From positions 1-13,498 of the forward strand of contig CAZYER010000040.1 of the NCBI GenBank assembly GCA_964646525.1: 13,498 nucleotides of DNA. The letters are read 5' to 3'. The position numbers and the translations under genes are program-made. Within the stretch, counting starts at the first letter, position 1. Every line of letters begins with the position of its first letter. Source of the stretch: GCA-002282575 sp964646525. GTDB lineage: Bacteria; Pseudomonadota; Gammaproteobacteria; Thiomicrospirales; Thiomicrospiraceae. Below, one piece after another: positions 1 through 6,997 of the stretch. The notes beneath the pieces are model-generated. The model was not told the origin of the DNA and did no database searches. It saw only the letters and a program-made list of their open reading frames with translations.

Positions 1-1529
1 CTTATGTCGAAATGAATAATTTTTATACAGCAACCGTTTATGAAAAAGGGGCTGAGGTGGTTCGTATTTATGAAAGCTTGCTGGGTAAAGCGGGTTTTCG
101 TAAAGGCATGGACTTGTATTTTGACCGTCATGATGGTCAAGCGGTAAGAGTAGAGGAGTTTCGTCAAGCGATGGCCGATGCCAATGGCGTTGATTTATCG
201 CAGATGCATGCTTGGTATACACAAGCGGGTACGCCAACACTTTCAGTTGTATCAGAGTGGCATGCAGCAACGCAAACCTTGCAATTAAAAGTCACACAGT
301 CTTTGCCAGATGTGATCAACTTTCAGCCTTTGCTGATTCCATTATCCATGTCCATTTTTAATGAGTTGGGTTGTCGTCAATCAGTCGTACTGCAGCAAGG
401 AAAAGGCGATTGGCAAGCTAGTGAGGGCATGATTTGGTTAACACAAGTGGAAGAAACCTTGGTGTTTACTCAGGTTGCTGAATTGCCTCGCTTGTCGTTA
501 TTACGTAATTTCTCTGCCCCTGTGATTTTGCAGATGGAGCGAAGGCTTGATGATTGGTTGTGGCAAGCAGCGCATGATGATGATTTGTTTAATCGTTGGG
601 AAGCTTGGCAACAGGTTTGGGTTTCATTGATTTTGTCGGGTCAGCAAGCCTTATCCCAAGGACGGGATATGTCTTTGCCATCCACTCTATTGCCAATAAT
701 CAAGGCGATGTTGTTGAATGATGAGCTCCCCGCCGCTTGGCTAGCAGAAGCCCTGCGTTTACCCAGTTTTGATTACTTGGCACAGCAGGTCTCGCCTTTA
801 TCGCCAAAGTCGATATGGGATGCGACGCAGCAATTAAAATGTTGGTTGGCTAATGAGCTAAGGTCTGTCATATGGCAGGTATTAGAGGAGCGTTTAGCGA
901 CGATTCAGCAGTTTGCCTTTTCGGCTGATGTGATTGCTAATCGCAGCTGGTGTCATTTATTACTAAGCTATTTAGCTAGTGTGGCTGATGAACGTGCTTT
1001 TGCTTGGGCTTATGATCAAGTCGTGTTAGCGAATAACATGACCAACAGCCAAGCAGCCTTAACACTGTTGGTTCATCATCAGGCACCACAAGCACAGGAT
1101 GCTTTAGTGCAGTTTTATCAGCGTTGGCAGGGTGTGGGTTTGGTGTTAGATAAATGGTTTAGTGTTCAAGCGGGCAATCCTCAAGCTAGCATTGAGCAGG
1201 TTGAATCTTTGTGCCAGCATGAACGATTTGTACGGACGACCCCCAATCGTGTGCGTAGTGTTTTAGGTGTTTTTGGTCGTGCTAATCCACGTGTTTTTCA
1301 TCAAGCAGATGGCGCGGGTTATCGTTTGTTGGTGGAGCAGGTGGCAGAAATTGACGCCATTAATCCACAAATTGCCGCGCGTCTTATTCAAGCCTTTAAT
1401 GCTTGGCAGAAGCTGGTGCCAACGCAGCAAGCCTTGGCAGGAGCTGCGCTGGCCAGTTTGTCAGCACGAGCGCACTTGTCGAAAGATTTGCGTGAAGTGT
1501 TGGGCAATTTGGGACATGCAACTGTTTAA
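1..1529 (+). CDS. pepN: Aminopeptidase N, C-terminal part (5'-truncated by window edge)
   Basis: This is the C-terminal portion of an M1-family zinc aminopeptidase of the PepN type, a cytoplasmic enzyme that removes N-terminal residues from peptides. The reading frame is open to the first base (Y-V-E precede the first ATG at 12), so the true start lies outside. Just inside the edge is the family segment NNFYTATVYEKGAEVVR, which contains the conserved active-site tyrosine. The HEXXH zinc motif expected upstream is outside the window. After the end of the catalytic domain there is a beta-rich segment (around TPTLSV to FQPLLIPLSM) and a long helical C-terminal domain. The end, including NPRVFHQADGAGYRLLVEQV and LSKDLREVLGNL, aligns from memory with the E. 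coli PepN C-terminus. The stop overlaps the next gene by 14 bases, suggesting translational coupling. The family call is firm. Confidence 0.95.
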   Translation, partial: YVEMNNFYTATVYEKGAEVVRIYESLLGKAGFRKGMDLYFDRHDGQAVRVEEFRQAMADANGVDLSQMHAWYTQAGTPTLSVVSEWHAATQTLQLKVTQSLPDVINFQPLLIPLSMSIFNELGCRQSVVLQQGKGDWQASEGMIWLTQVEETLVFTQVAELPRLSLLRNFSAPVILQMERRLDDWLWQAAHDDDLFNRWEAWQQVWVSLILSGQQALSQGRDMSLPSTLLPIIKAMLLNDELPAAWLAEALRLPSFDYLAQQVSPLSPKSIWDATQQLKCWLANELRSVIWQVLEERLATIQQFAFSADVIANRSWCHLLLSYLASVADERAFAWAYDQVVLANNMTNSQAALTLLVHHQAPQAQDALVQFYQRWQGVGLVLDKWFSVQAGNPQASIEQVESLCQHERFVRTTPNRVRSVLGVFGRANPRVFHQADGAGYRLLVEQVAEIDAINPQIAARLIQAFNAWQKLVPTQQALAGAALASLSARAHLSKDLREVLGNLGHATV

Positions 1530-2631
1530 GTTAAGAGACGCTATTTTGCGCTCATTGCAGCGCTTGGCACAGTTAAGCTATGTGCTGTTTGCTTTGCCTT
1601 TGACGACTTGGGCAGAGCAACAACCTATTGTGGTGCTGCTAAGCTCTGCAGAACAGGTGGGACGAGCGGCCAACGATCAATTGTTGATGGGTGCAAGACG
1701 CTACTTGCCTGCTGATCAAACGCTTAAGGTGGTGCGTTTGGATGACTTTGCGCACTTTCAGGCGGCCTGGCGCGCTACTGTTCAGTTAAATCCTAGAATT
1801 GTGATCGGTCCATTGCATAAAGCAGATGTACAACAGCTGATTCAATCTTCGCCTAAAGTCCCCGTTATTGCCCTTAATCAAAGCTCTTTAGAACATCCAC
1901 AAGTTTGGCAATTTGCCTCGACGGCGGAACAACCTGTTTATCAATTGGCCATGCATTTGGCTGAAAAATCCATAACTGAATTATTGATGTTAGCCGTTAA
2001 TTCATCACATGCGAATCGTTTGTCGCATAGCTTTTTATCCGTTCAGGATGCGCGAATTAAAGAGCGTTTGATGTATCAAGATAGCGAACAGTTATTGACC
2101 GCTCTTTATGCTATTACTGGGTACCACAAAAGTCGCCGTCGTATAACGCAGTTGGAAAAGCTGTTACAGGAACCTCTGGTGTCTATGCCTTGGTTGCGTC
2201 AAGATGTTGAGGCGTTAGTGTTGTTTGCTCCCTTAGTCGATGCATTAGAAGCGTCTCATCATGTGGATTATGCTTGGGGACGGTCATTCAGTTTGTATTG
2301 GGTAGATACGGGAGCTAATGCAACGAGCGATTATGTGCGTAGTACTCCAAATTGGGGTCGGATGAAGAGTTTTATGCCTTTTTATCTAATTGAAGCCATG
2401 CAACAGAAACGCGCTAAACAGGATGGTTTTTTTACCGCCTTAGGTGAAGATGCGATGCGTTTGGCGCTTATGAGATTGTCTCATCCACATGCCTTACTCA
2501 AAACGCCTTTTAAGGGTGCTACGGGTTATCTAATGCTCGATGATGAGCAGCGCATTCAGGCGCGTTTGCCATTAGTTTGGTTAGGCGATGGTCAAGTCGA
2601 GATTGTTGATGACGTTGGTGTCCTTGAATGA
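1516..2631 (+). CDS. Periplasmic LppC/LpoA C-domain-like protein (possible PBP activator)
   Basis: This 371-residue exported protein has a type-1 periplasmic-binding fold of the LppC/LpoA kind. LpoA activates the peptidoglycan synthase PBP1A from the outer membrane. The N-terminus has a signal peptide (hydrophobic core LSYVLFALPL, likely cleavage after TTWA). The mature part runs from IVVLLSS through RIVIGPL to a C-terminal PFKGATGYLMLDDEQRIQ followed by LPLVWLGDGQVEIV, which matches the end of the LpoA C-terminal domain. It has no lipobox cysteine and no N-terminal TPR domain, so it would be a soluble homologue of that domain alone. I chose the ATG at 1516 because the signal peptide begins there; the frame is open further upstream, but that part lies inside pepN and reads as nonsense. 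There is no strong Shine-Dalgarno, so translation is probably coupled to pepN. The function is inferred from the family and not demonstrated. Confidence 0.7.
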   Translation: MQLFKLRDAILRSLQRLAQLSYVLFALPLTTWAEQQPIVVLLSSAEQVGRAANDQLLMGARRYLPADQTLKVVRLDDFAHFQAAWRATVQLNPRIVIGPLHKADVQQLIQSSPKVPVIALNQSSLEHPQVWQFASTAEQPVYQLAMHLAEKSITELLMLAVNSSHANRLSHSFLSVQDARIKERLMYQDSEQLLTALYAITGYHKSRRRITQLEKLLQEPLVSMPWLRQDVEALVLFAPLVDALEASHHVDYAWGRSFSLYWVDTGANATSDYVRSTPNWGRMKSFMPFYLIEAMQQKRAKQDGFFTALGEDAMRLALMRLSHPHALLKTPFKGATGYLMLDDEQRIQARLPLVWLGDGQVEIVDDVGVLE

Positions 2632-2650
2632 GTTCACATTGGTATTAATC

Positions 2651-2678
2651 TTGCTTAATCTTTGTTGAAATTTATCAT
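2651..2678 (+). promoter_or_regulatory. Possible sigma70 promoter for the envelope cassette
   Basis: In the 160-base gap after the LpoA-like gene, TTGCTT (2651-2656) and TATCAT (2673-2678) are separated by 16 bases. The -10 matches consensus at 5 of 6 positions and the -35 at only 3 of 6. The gap contains no obvious terminator, so read-through from pepN is also possible. The next gene starts about 110 bases downstream, leaving a fairly long 5' leader. Confidence 0.3.
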
Positions 2679-2791
2679 TCAGAAATTCTGTTGTTGGTCG
2701 ATAAGTTTCACATGTCTTTAAATTGGTAACAGTTGGAAGTTTGCCTCAATGTGATTTCATTATTGAGCACTTTCTTAAGTAGGGTTAGTCT

Positions 2792-3964
2792 GTGTCAGAT
2801 TTTAACGCATTAGATTTAGATAGCTTAGATGCATTACTGGATGCGGCGGATGTTGCGCCAGAATCTGCAGATGTGGCTACAAAAATCAACAACGAACCAC
2901 CAACAGAGCCGTTGCTTGACCTAGCAGTAGGTGATACTCAAGCTATTGCTCCTGAGCTAAGGGTTCCACCAGATACAGCTGAGTTGGCCTCCGCTCCTGA
3001 AGTGGTGGATGCTGCGCCTTCTGTTTCGACAGACGGGAACCAGTTGGCAATGGCACCGCTTTCGGCGAAGCCAGAGATGCCACTTAAATCAGAACTTAAC
3101 GAATCACCGACGCCTGCTAAAGCAGCTCCCAGTCTTAAAGCCGGTAAATCAACAGCACAGTGGACGGACGCAGAAATGGACTCACTTAAAAAATTGATTA
3201 TTATTTTTGGCAGTATTTTAATTGTATTAGTACTGACGGCGATTGGCTTAGCGGCGGGTGGTTTATTTGCTTCACCCAAAACTGATGTTAAATTGATGGA
3301 ACAGGTTGAAGCGATTAAGAATGAAGTGGGTCAATCTTATTTGATTTTAGAGGATTCGGGTAAGAAAACGAAAACCATGACGGGGCAATTGTCGGATGTG
3401 GCAACGCAGTTAGCGGAAATTGCCGAAGCGATCGAAATATTAAAGACTAAAACGGTGAGTGCTGCACCAACACCAGTGGCAGCGAGTGGTAAGCCGATGA
3501 CAGCTGCAGAACGAAAAGCAGCTTTGCGTGAAGAGATTCAACACAACCTCGCCAATGGTGACGCTGAAGGTGATAAAGCAGCTGACGCTGAGGCTGTAGC
3601 AACACCTAAAGGAGAAAAAGTCGTTAATTCAGCTCAAGCTGAGCAGCTTATTGCCGACATAGTTGATATGAAGAAGCGGTTAATCGCCACTCAAAAGGTG
3701 CTCGAAAACTTGCAGAAACAATCCGAAACTTTGCAACAACAATCGCAATTAGTAACAGATACCTTAAAGTCGGTTGAGACAGATGTTAAGGCACTAAAGC
3801 CTGTTGCGAAAGTGGTGAATGCGCCAAAAGCGCCTGTAGTGAAAAAAGTGGAAGAGAAAGAGGTTGCACCAAAAGCTGAGGTGAAACCAATAAAGCCGGC
3901 TGATGACCCTGAATGGCGAGCTCGTTGGAGTCAACAAATGGGCAAGTCTGACGGATTTCCTTAG
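2792..3964 (+). CDS. Single-pass inner-membrane protein with acidic cytoplasmic tail and periplasmic coiled coil
   Basis: I do not recognise this 390-residue protein. It starts at GTG, preceded by AGGG eight bases upstream. Residues 1-130 are acidic and rich in Ala, Pro and Glu, opening with an amphipathic leucine/aspartate stretch (ALDLDSLDALLDAAD). Residues 135-158 form one strong membrane helix (LIIIFGSILIVLVLTAIGLA). With no cleavable signal and a lysine pair just before the helix, the N-terminus is probably cytoplasmic and the remainder periplasmic. Residues 165-220 and 280-335 look like coiled coil, separated by a low-complexity Ala/Lys/Pro linker; a Lys/Pro/Val-rich stretch leads to the end DDPEWRARWSQQMGKSDGFP. 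It heads a cassette with a lipoprotein and an exported coiled-coil protein, so a structural or scaffolding role across the envelope is plausible. The gene call is firm; the function is unknown. Confidence 0.85.
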   Translation: MSDFNALDLDSLDALLDAADVAPESADVATKINNEPPTEPLLDLAVGDTQAIAPELRVPPDTAELASAPEVVDAAPSVSTDGNQLAMAPLSAKPEMPLKSELNESPTPAKAAPSLKAGKSTAQWTDAEMDSLKKLIIIFGSILIVLVLTAIGLAAGGLFASPKTDVKLMEQVEAIKNEVGQSYLILEDSGKKTKTMTGQLSDVATQLAEIAEAIEILKTKTVSAAPTPVAASGKPMTAAERKAALREEIQHNLANGDAEGDKAADAEAVATPKGEKVVNSAQAEQLIADIVDMKKRLIATQKVLENLQKQSETLQQQSQLVTDTLKSVETDVKALKPVAKVVNAPKAPVVKKVEEKEVAPKAEVKPIKPADDPEWRARWSQQMGKSDGFP

Positions 3965-3974
3965 GATGGAAACC

Positions 3975-4076
3975 ATGATTGAAAATAATAGTTGCAAACA
4001 GCAACAGACATTGACCGAATTCGGCAATGGGAGTGAGAAATCAATGAAACAGCCCAATAAGGAAGTCTTATTATGA
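3975..4076 (+). CDS. Putative 33-residue small protein or leader peptide
   Basis: A short frame fills nearly all of the gap between the membrane protein gene and the lipoprotein gene. The ATG at 3975 has AGGA eight bases upstream (3963-3966); an in-frame ATG at 3966 would add three residues. It ends LL-TGA with the stop overlapping the next ATG (ATGA at 4073-4076), the usual sign of translational coupling. The product is polar, rich in Gln, Asn, Glu and Lys (MIENNSCKQQQTLTEF at its start, MKQPNKEVLL at its end), with one cysteine and no membrane helix or signal peptide. It could be a coupling leader or a real small protein. The lipoprotein gene also has its own Shine-Dalgarno, so coupling is not strictly needed. 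No homologue comes to mind. Confidence 0.45.
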   Translation: MIENNSCKQQQTLTEFGNGSEKSMKQPNKEVLL

Positions 4077-4612
4077 AACCGCTAATTTCAATTATGAGTA
4101 TTGCTGTTGCTAGTTCGATGCTGTTGCTTGGTTGTGTGAACAACAATGGCAGCAGTAGTCAGGCAACAAAACCGGAAGCGACAGTCGCTAAGCCTGTAGC
4201 ACCCAAAGAGCGAGTGCGTATTTCAGCAGTCGGTTATGGTACGGAAAGTTTATACGAAGCTTACACGCCAGGTCAGCGTCGTTTGATGGCGATTCGTGCT
4301 TCTAAATTAGATGCTTATCGTTCGTTAGCAGAGCAAATTAATGGTGTTAAAATCGAAGGCAACACCACAGTGGGGGCGATGGCAATAAAAAGCGATTCGT
4401 TCCGTGCTAAAGTAAACGCGATGGTTCGTGGTGCCCGTGTTACTAGCGTAACGCCTATGGCAGATAACAACTATGAAACGGTGATTGAAGTATTTGTTGA
4501 CCGTGATTTTTTCGACAATTACTTGTCTTATAGTGATCAAGCCGTGAATTCACCTGTTAAATCAAGTTGTGGTACTAACTGTTTTGATCCGGACGATTTA
4601 GCGCCTCGATAA
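4073..4612 (+). CDS. LPP20/FlgP-like lipoprotein
   Basis: This 179-residue lipoprotein has a signal peptide ending in the lipobox LLLGC, giving lipidated Cys21. A short Ser/Thr/Ala/Pro linker follows, then an LPP20-type domain (about residues 45-155) with GQRRLMAIRASKLDAYRSLA, GVKIEGNTTVG and YETVIEVFVD. This is the family of Helicobacter Lpp20 and Vibrio/Campylobacter FlgP, outer-membrane lipoproteins; FlgP helps build the disk around the flagellar motor. No flagellar gene is present here, so a flagellar role is not supported by context. The C-terminus has two cysteines (SSCGTNCFDPDDLAPR) that could form a disulfide. The start has AAGGAAG seven bases upstream. The residue after the lipid cysteine is Val, not Asp, so sorting to the outer membrane is expected. 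Confidence 0.8.
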   Translation: MKPLISIMSIAVASSMLLLGCVNNNGSSSQATKPEATVAKPVAPKERVRISAVGYGTESLYEAYTPGQRRLMAIRASKLDAYRSLAEQINGVKIEGNTTVGAMAIKSDSFRAKVNAMVRGARVTSVTPMADNNYETVIEVFVDRDFFDNYLSYSDQAVNSPVKSSCGTNCFDPDDLAPR

Positions 4613-4619
4613 GTGCGAG

Positions 4620-4635
4620 TGCGATGATCATCGCA
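4620..4635. repeat. Perfect 16-base palindrome between two cassette genes
   Basis: TGCGATGATCATCGCA is a perfect inverted repeat with 8-base arms. It sits between the lipoprotein stop and the Shine-Dalgarno (AGGGAGG) of the next gene. It has no T-run, so it is not an intrinsic terminator. It could be a protein-binding site, or an mRNA hairpin of about 6 bp with a 4-base loop that alters stability or relative expression of the two genes. Confidence 0.5.
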
Positions 4636-4657
4636 AGTTATCAAGGGAGGAATCGTT

Positions 4658-5032
4658 ATGAAAACACTCGGTTTTACCGTGATATTATTGGTCGGTGTGG
4701 GATTGTCGGCACAACAGGTATTGGCTTCATCGAGCATTTCAACTCGCGTTAAGGTGGTTGAAGAGAAGGTTCGATTGCATGACAAAAAGTTGCGCGAGTT
4801 GTCTGCTCAACAAGAGTTGACCAACAAACAAATCGCGCAATTGCAGTTGGCAAGAATGGAAGCTGAAAAAGCGATGGTGGCGAAAGCTGAAGCAGATAAA
4901 CAAGCTGCACAGGCTAAGGCAATCATTAAGCAACGACCTAAACCAGCGAAAGCTCAAGAAGTGGTTGCCGAAGTTAAGACCAAACCGCCGATACAGTTAC
5001 ACAGTGATCCTGCAAGCTATGCTTTTCCATAG
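4658..5032 (+). CDS. Small exported coiled-coil protein
   Basis: This 124-residue protein has a clear signal peptide (MKTLGFTVILLVGVGLSAQQ, cleavage probably after VLA). Residues 28-90 look like one continuous coiled coil rich in Glu, Lys, Gln and Ala (from ISTRVKVVEEKVRLHDKK through LSAQQELTNKQIAQLQLARM). A Lys/Pro/Val segment follows, and the end is HSDPASYAFP. There is no lipobox cysteine, so it should be soluble in the periplasm. The Shine-Dalgarno AGGGAGG is strong. I do not recognise the family. It is the last gene of the cassette; its coiled coil and Pro-terminated tail resemble in style the periplasmic half of the membrane protein at 2792, so the two may interact. That is an inference. 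Confidence 0.8.
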   Translation: MKTLGFTVILLVGVGLSAQQVLASSSISTRVKVVEEKVRLHDKKLRELSAQQELTNKQIAQLQLARMEAEKAMVAKAEADKQAAQAKAIIKQRPKPAKAQEVVAEVKTKPPIQLHSDPASYAFP

Positions 5033-5050
5033 GGAAGAGCATGGCTTTTT
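5016..5050 (+). terminator. Strong intrinsic terminator overlapping the cassette's last stop codon
   Basis: A 13-bp stem (5016-5028 with 5033-5045, two G-U pairs) closes a four-base loop ATAG and is followed by TTTTTCTTTTT. The loop contains the TAG stop of the upstream gene (5030-5032), so the hairpin is partly coding. The T-run lies only on the + side, so it terminates rightward transcription. For the converging cobalamin operon the same bases form a hairpin without a T-run. Confidence 0.9.
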
Positions 5051-5070
5051 CTTTTTCATAGCTTGGACGA

Positions 5071-6060
5071 TTAGCAATGGTGTTTTTGTCGAGATAACCA
5101 TTCAGTTAATTTGTTCCATTGTATTTCATGTGCCGGTAGGCCAAAACGAATACCATTGATTGCAGGTAGGTGCCTAAGTAGTAGCTGTGACTGAGCTGCT
5201 GATTCAAGCCATGCCTGACTCTGTTCTGAGGTTATGGTGACAAAATAATCTGTCTGATTGATTGAGTTAACGCCGTGAGCAACAAGCAGTTCACTTAATC
5301 TTTTGCTGTGCTGTTTGAGTCTCATTCTTTGTTCATCTTGCCAAGCGGTATCGTTTAAAGCTAATTTTCCTGCCCAACGTGCTAGGTTACTGACTGACCA
5401 AGGTGATTGTCGCAGGCTCAGTTGATTAATCTGCGCATCATTTGCCAGTACGAAGCCTAAGCGAATGCCAGCCAGTCCAAAAAACTTACCGATAGAACGC
5501 AATTTCCAAGTATTCATGGCAAGCGGTAGCGTTGGGGTAGGGCGACTATCGGCAAAGGCTTCGTCTATCACCATAATGCCTTGACGCAGGCTATTTTTAA
5601 TGTGCTGTAATTGTCTTTCGTTCAACACAATTCCCAGTGGGTTGTGTGGTTGAATCAGGACGCAAGCGTCACATTGATGAGCCTTTTTTATTAACTCATT
5701 AATATCAGCCACTTCGATGACATAATGTCCAGCGTTGCGCCAAGCACGAGGGTGTTCGCTGTAACCGTTTGCTAGCATCAGCACGATCAGTCGGTCGGAG
5801 TAACAATAAGGTATTTGTTCAATGGCCCATTGACTACCCGCAATCGCAAGGCACTCTGTAGGGCGTACGCCATAATAGTGAGCAGCGATGTCAATGAGTC
5901 CATCTTCCGTTTCGGGTAGGCGCTGCCAGACACTTTCAGGAACCATTGGCAAAGGATAAGACCAAGGGGCGATACCGGTAGACAAGTCAACCCATTGTTC
6001 TAGCGTGCCGCCATAGTGCTGGCAAGCCGCCTGTAATCGACCACCGTGCTGCTGTTTCAT
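5071..6060 (-). CDS. cobC: Threonine-phosphate decarboxylase (CobC; CobD in Salmonella)
   Basis: This PLP-dependent fold-type I enzyme of 329 residues decarboxylates L-threonine phosphate to aminopropanol phosphate, the arm that joins the corrin ring to the nucleotide loop. It opens with the family signature HGGRLQAACQHYG and then DLSTGIAPW. Other motifs are AGSQWAI (75-81), PHNPLG (138-143), VIDEAFAD (164-171), the PLP lysine K192 in SIGKFFGLAGIRLGF, and a substrate-carboxylate arginine in GIRFGLP near 305. The ATG at 6060 overlaps the cbiB stop as ATGA; a longer frame back to 6090 lies inside cbiB and reads as nonsense before the HGGR motif. It is the last gene of the operon and functionally paired with its upstream neighbour cbiB. 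The Salmonella and Pseudomonas gene names differ; the activity is the same. Confidence 0.93.
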   Translation of the reverse strand: MKQQHGGRLQAACQHYGGTLEQWVDLSTGIAPWSYPLPMVPESVWQRLPETEDGLIDIAAHYYGVRPTECLAIAGSQWAIEQIPYCYSDRLIVLMLANGYSEHPRAWRNAGHYVIEVADINELIKKAHQCDACVLIQPHNPLGIVLNERQLQHIKNSLRQGIMVIDEAFADSRPTPTLPLAMNTWKLRSIGKFFGLAGIRLGFVLANDAQINQLSLRQSPWSVSNLARWAGKLALNDTAWQDEQRMRLKQHSKRLSELLVAHGVNSINQTDYFVTITSEQSQAWLESAAQSQLLLRHLPAINGIRFGLPAHEIQWNKLTEWLSRQKHHC

Positions 6061-6974
6061 AAGCTTAACGCAGCAATGACAAGGAGCCAAGCTATGACGG
6101 ACTTATCGATTAATGATAAGCAGGCTTGAATGTGTGTCGCTTGGCAAGGCTTTCCCCAACCGAAATAGGGGCGTTTTGTGCGTAATCCTTGGTAAGTCGC
6201 ACCACCACCCAATCGAACGCCTAAAGCTCCAGCGCCAGATGCCATCACTAAGCCAGCATTAGGACTGTCGTGTTTGCGACCTTGTCTCCAGGCGCAGCCC
6301 AATGCGTGTCGTGTGTACTTTCCGACGATAGCGTAACTTAACGCAGTCAGTCGAGCGGGGATATAACCGAGTAGATCATCACAACGCGCTGCAGCTTTAC
6401 CAAAATTCTCAAATTGACTATTACGATAGCCCCACATGCCATCTAAGGTATTGATGAGACGATGCGCTAAAGCACCAGCAGCACCCAGTAACACAAACCA
6501 AAATAGACTGGCAAAAAGGGCATCGTTGCCGTTTTCCAGCACTGATTCGCAGGTAGCTTTGGCAATCGGTTGCTCGGTGAGTGTTTGCGTATCTCGACTG
6601 ACAATCATGGCTAGGGCTTGCCGAGCTTGCGTTAACTCACCTTGTGCGAGCGGATGGGCGATGGCTAAGGCGTGCTCGCGCAGACTTTGCCAACCAAGAC
6701 AAAACATCAGTATGAAGATTTGCACGAGGATATTTGCCCAAAGTGGTAATAGCACCAGCGTGCCAACCAACAGCGTAACAGGCAGTCCGACCAGAAGCAG
6801 TAAACTCAACAAGCCAAGACAAAAGTTGAGTAACGGATGATGATGTGTTTTGTTCAGTTGTTTTTCTAGCCATTGTGCCATCCTGCCAAACCACACCAGT
6901 GGGTGCCAGCGATTGCTGGGTTCACCAAACAAGCGGTCGAGCAGCATTGCCGTGGTCAGCATGATGAAGAGCAT
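6057..6974 (-). CDS. cbiB: Adenosylcobinamide-phosphate synthase
   Basis: This 305-residue integral membrane enzyme, CbiB (CobD in Pseudomonas), attaches aminopropanol or its phosphate to the propionate side chain of adenosylcobyric acid. Evidence is the N-terminal LLDRLFGEP...RWHPLVWFGR, the segment VSRDTQTLTEQPIAKATCES with VLENGNDALFASLFWF, and the C-terminal HDSPNAGLVMASGAGALGVRLGGG and YFGWGKP, all typical of the family. Several hydrophobic helices lie near residues 55-95, 155-175 and at the C-terminus. The start has AAAGGA about 11 bases upstream; an in-frame ATG at 6962 is an alternative. The stop overlaps the cobC start by four bases. Confidence 0.94.
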   Translation of the reverse strand: MLFIMLTTAMLLDRLFGEPSNRWHPLVWFGRMAQWLEKQLNKTHHHPLLNFCLGLLSLLLLVGLPVTLLVGTLVLLPLWANILVQIFILMFCLGWQSLREHALAIAHPLAQGELTQARQALAMIVSRDTQTLTEQPIAKATCESVLENGNDALFASLFWFVLLGAAGALAHRLINTLDGMWGYRNSQFENFGKAAARCDDLLGYIPARLTALSYAIVGKYTRHALGCAWRQGRKHDSPNAGLVMASGAGALGVRLGGGATYQGLRTKRPYFGWGKPCQATHIQACLSLIDKSVIAWLLVIAALSL

Positions 6975-6997
6975 CTGTGTGTTAGTCCTTTGATACG

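Noticed and set aside
1267..1515. In-frame upstream extension of the LpoA-like gene
   Set aside because: It lies inside pepN, reads as Trp/Cys-rich shadow sequence, and would place the signal peptide in the middle of the protein.
2938..3279. Antisense 113-residue frame under the membrane protein gene
   Set aside because: It mirrors the low-complexity Ala/Pro coding sequence of the + strand gene and has no signal for translation.
4073..4612. Calling the LPP20 lipoprotein FlgP and the region a flagellar locus
   Set aside because: No flagellar gene is adjacent, and LPP20 domains occur in non-flagellar lipoproteins.
6061..6090. Longer N-terminus for CobC (MAPCHCCVKL...)
   Set aside because: The extension lies inside cbiB; the ATG at 6060 gives the standard ATGA overlap and family N-terminus.
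6436..6840. 134-residue + strand frame inside cbiB
   Set aside because: It is antisense to a well-supported gene; the composition is typical of a shadow frame and no motif is visible.
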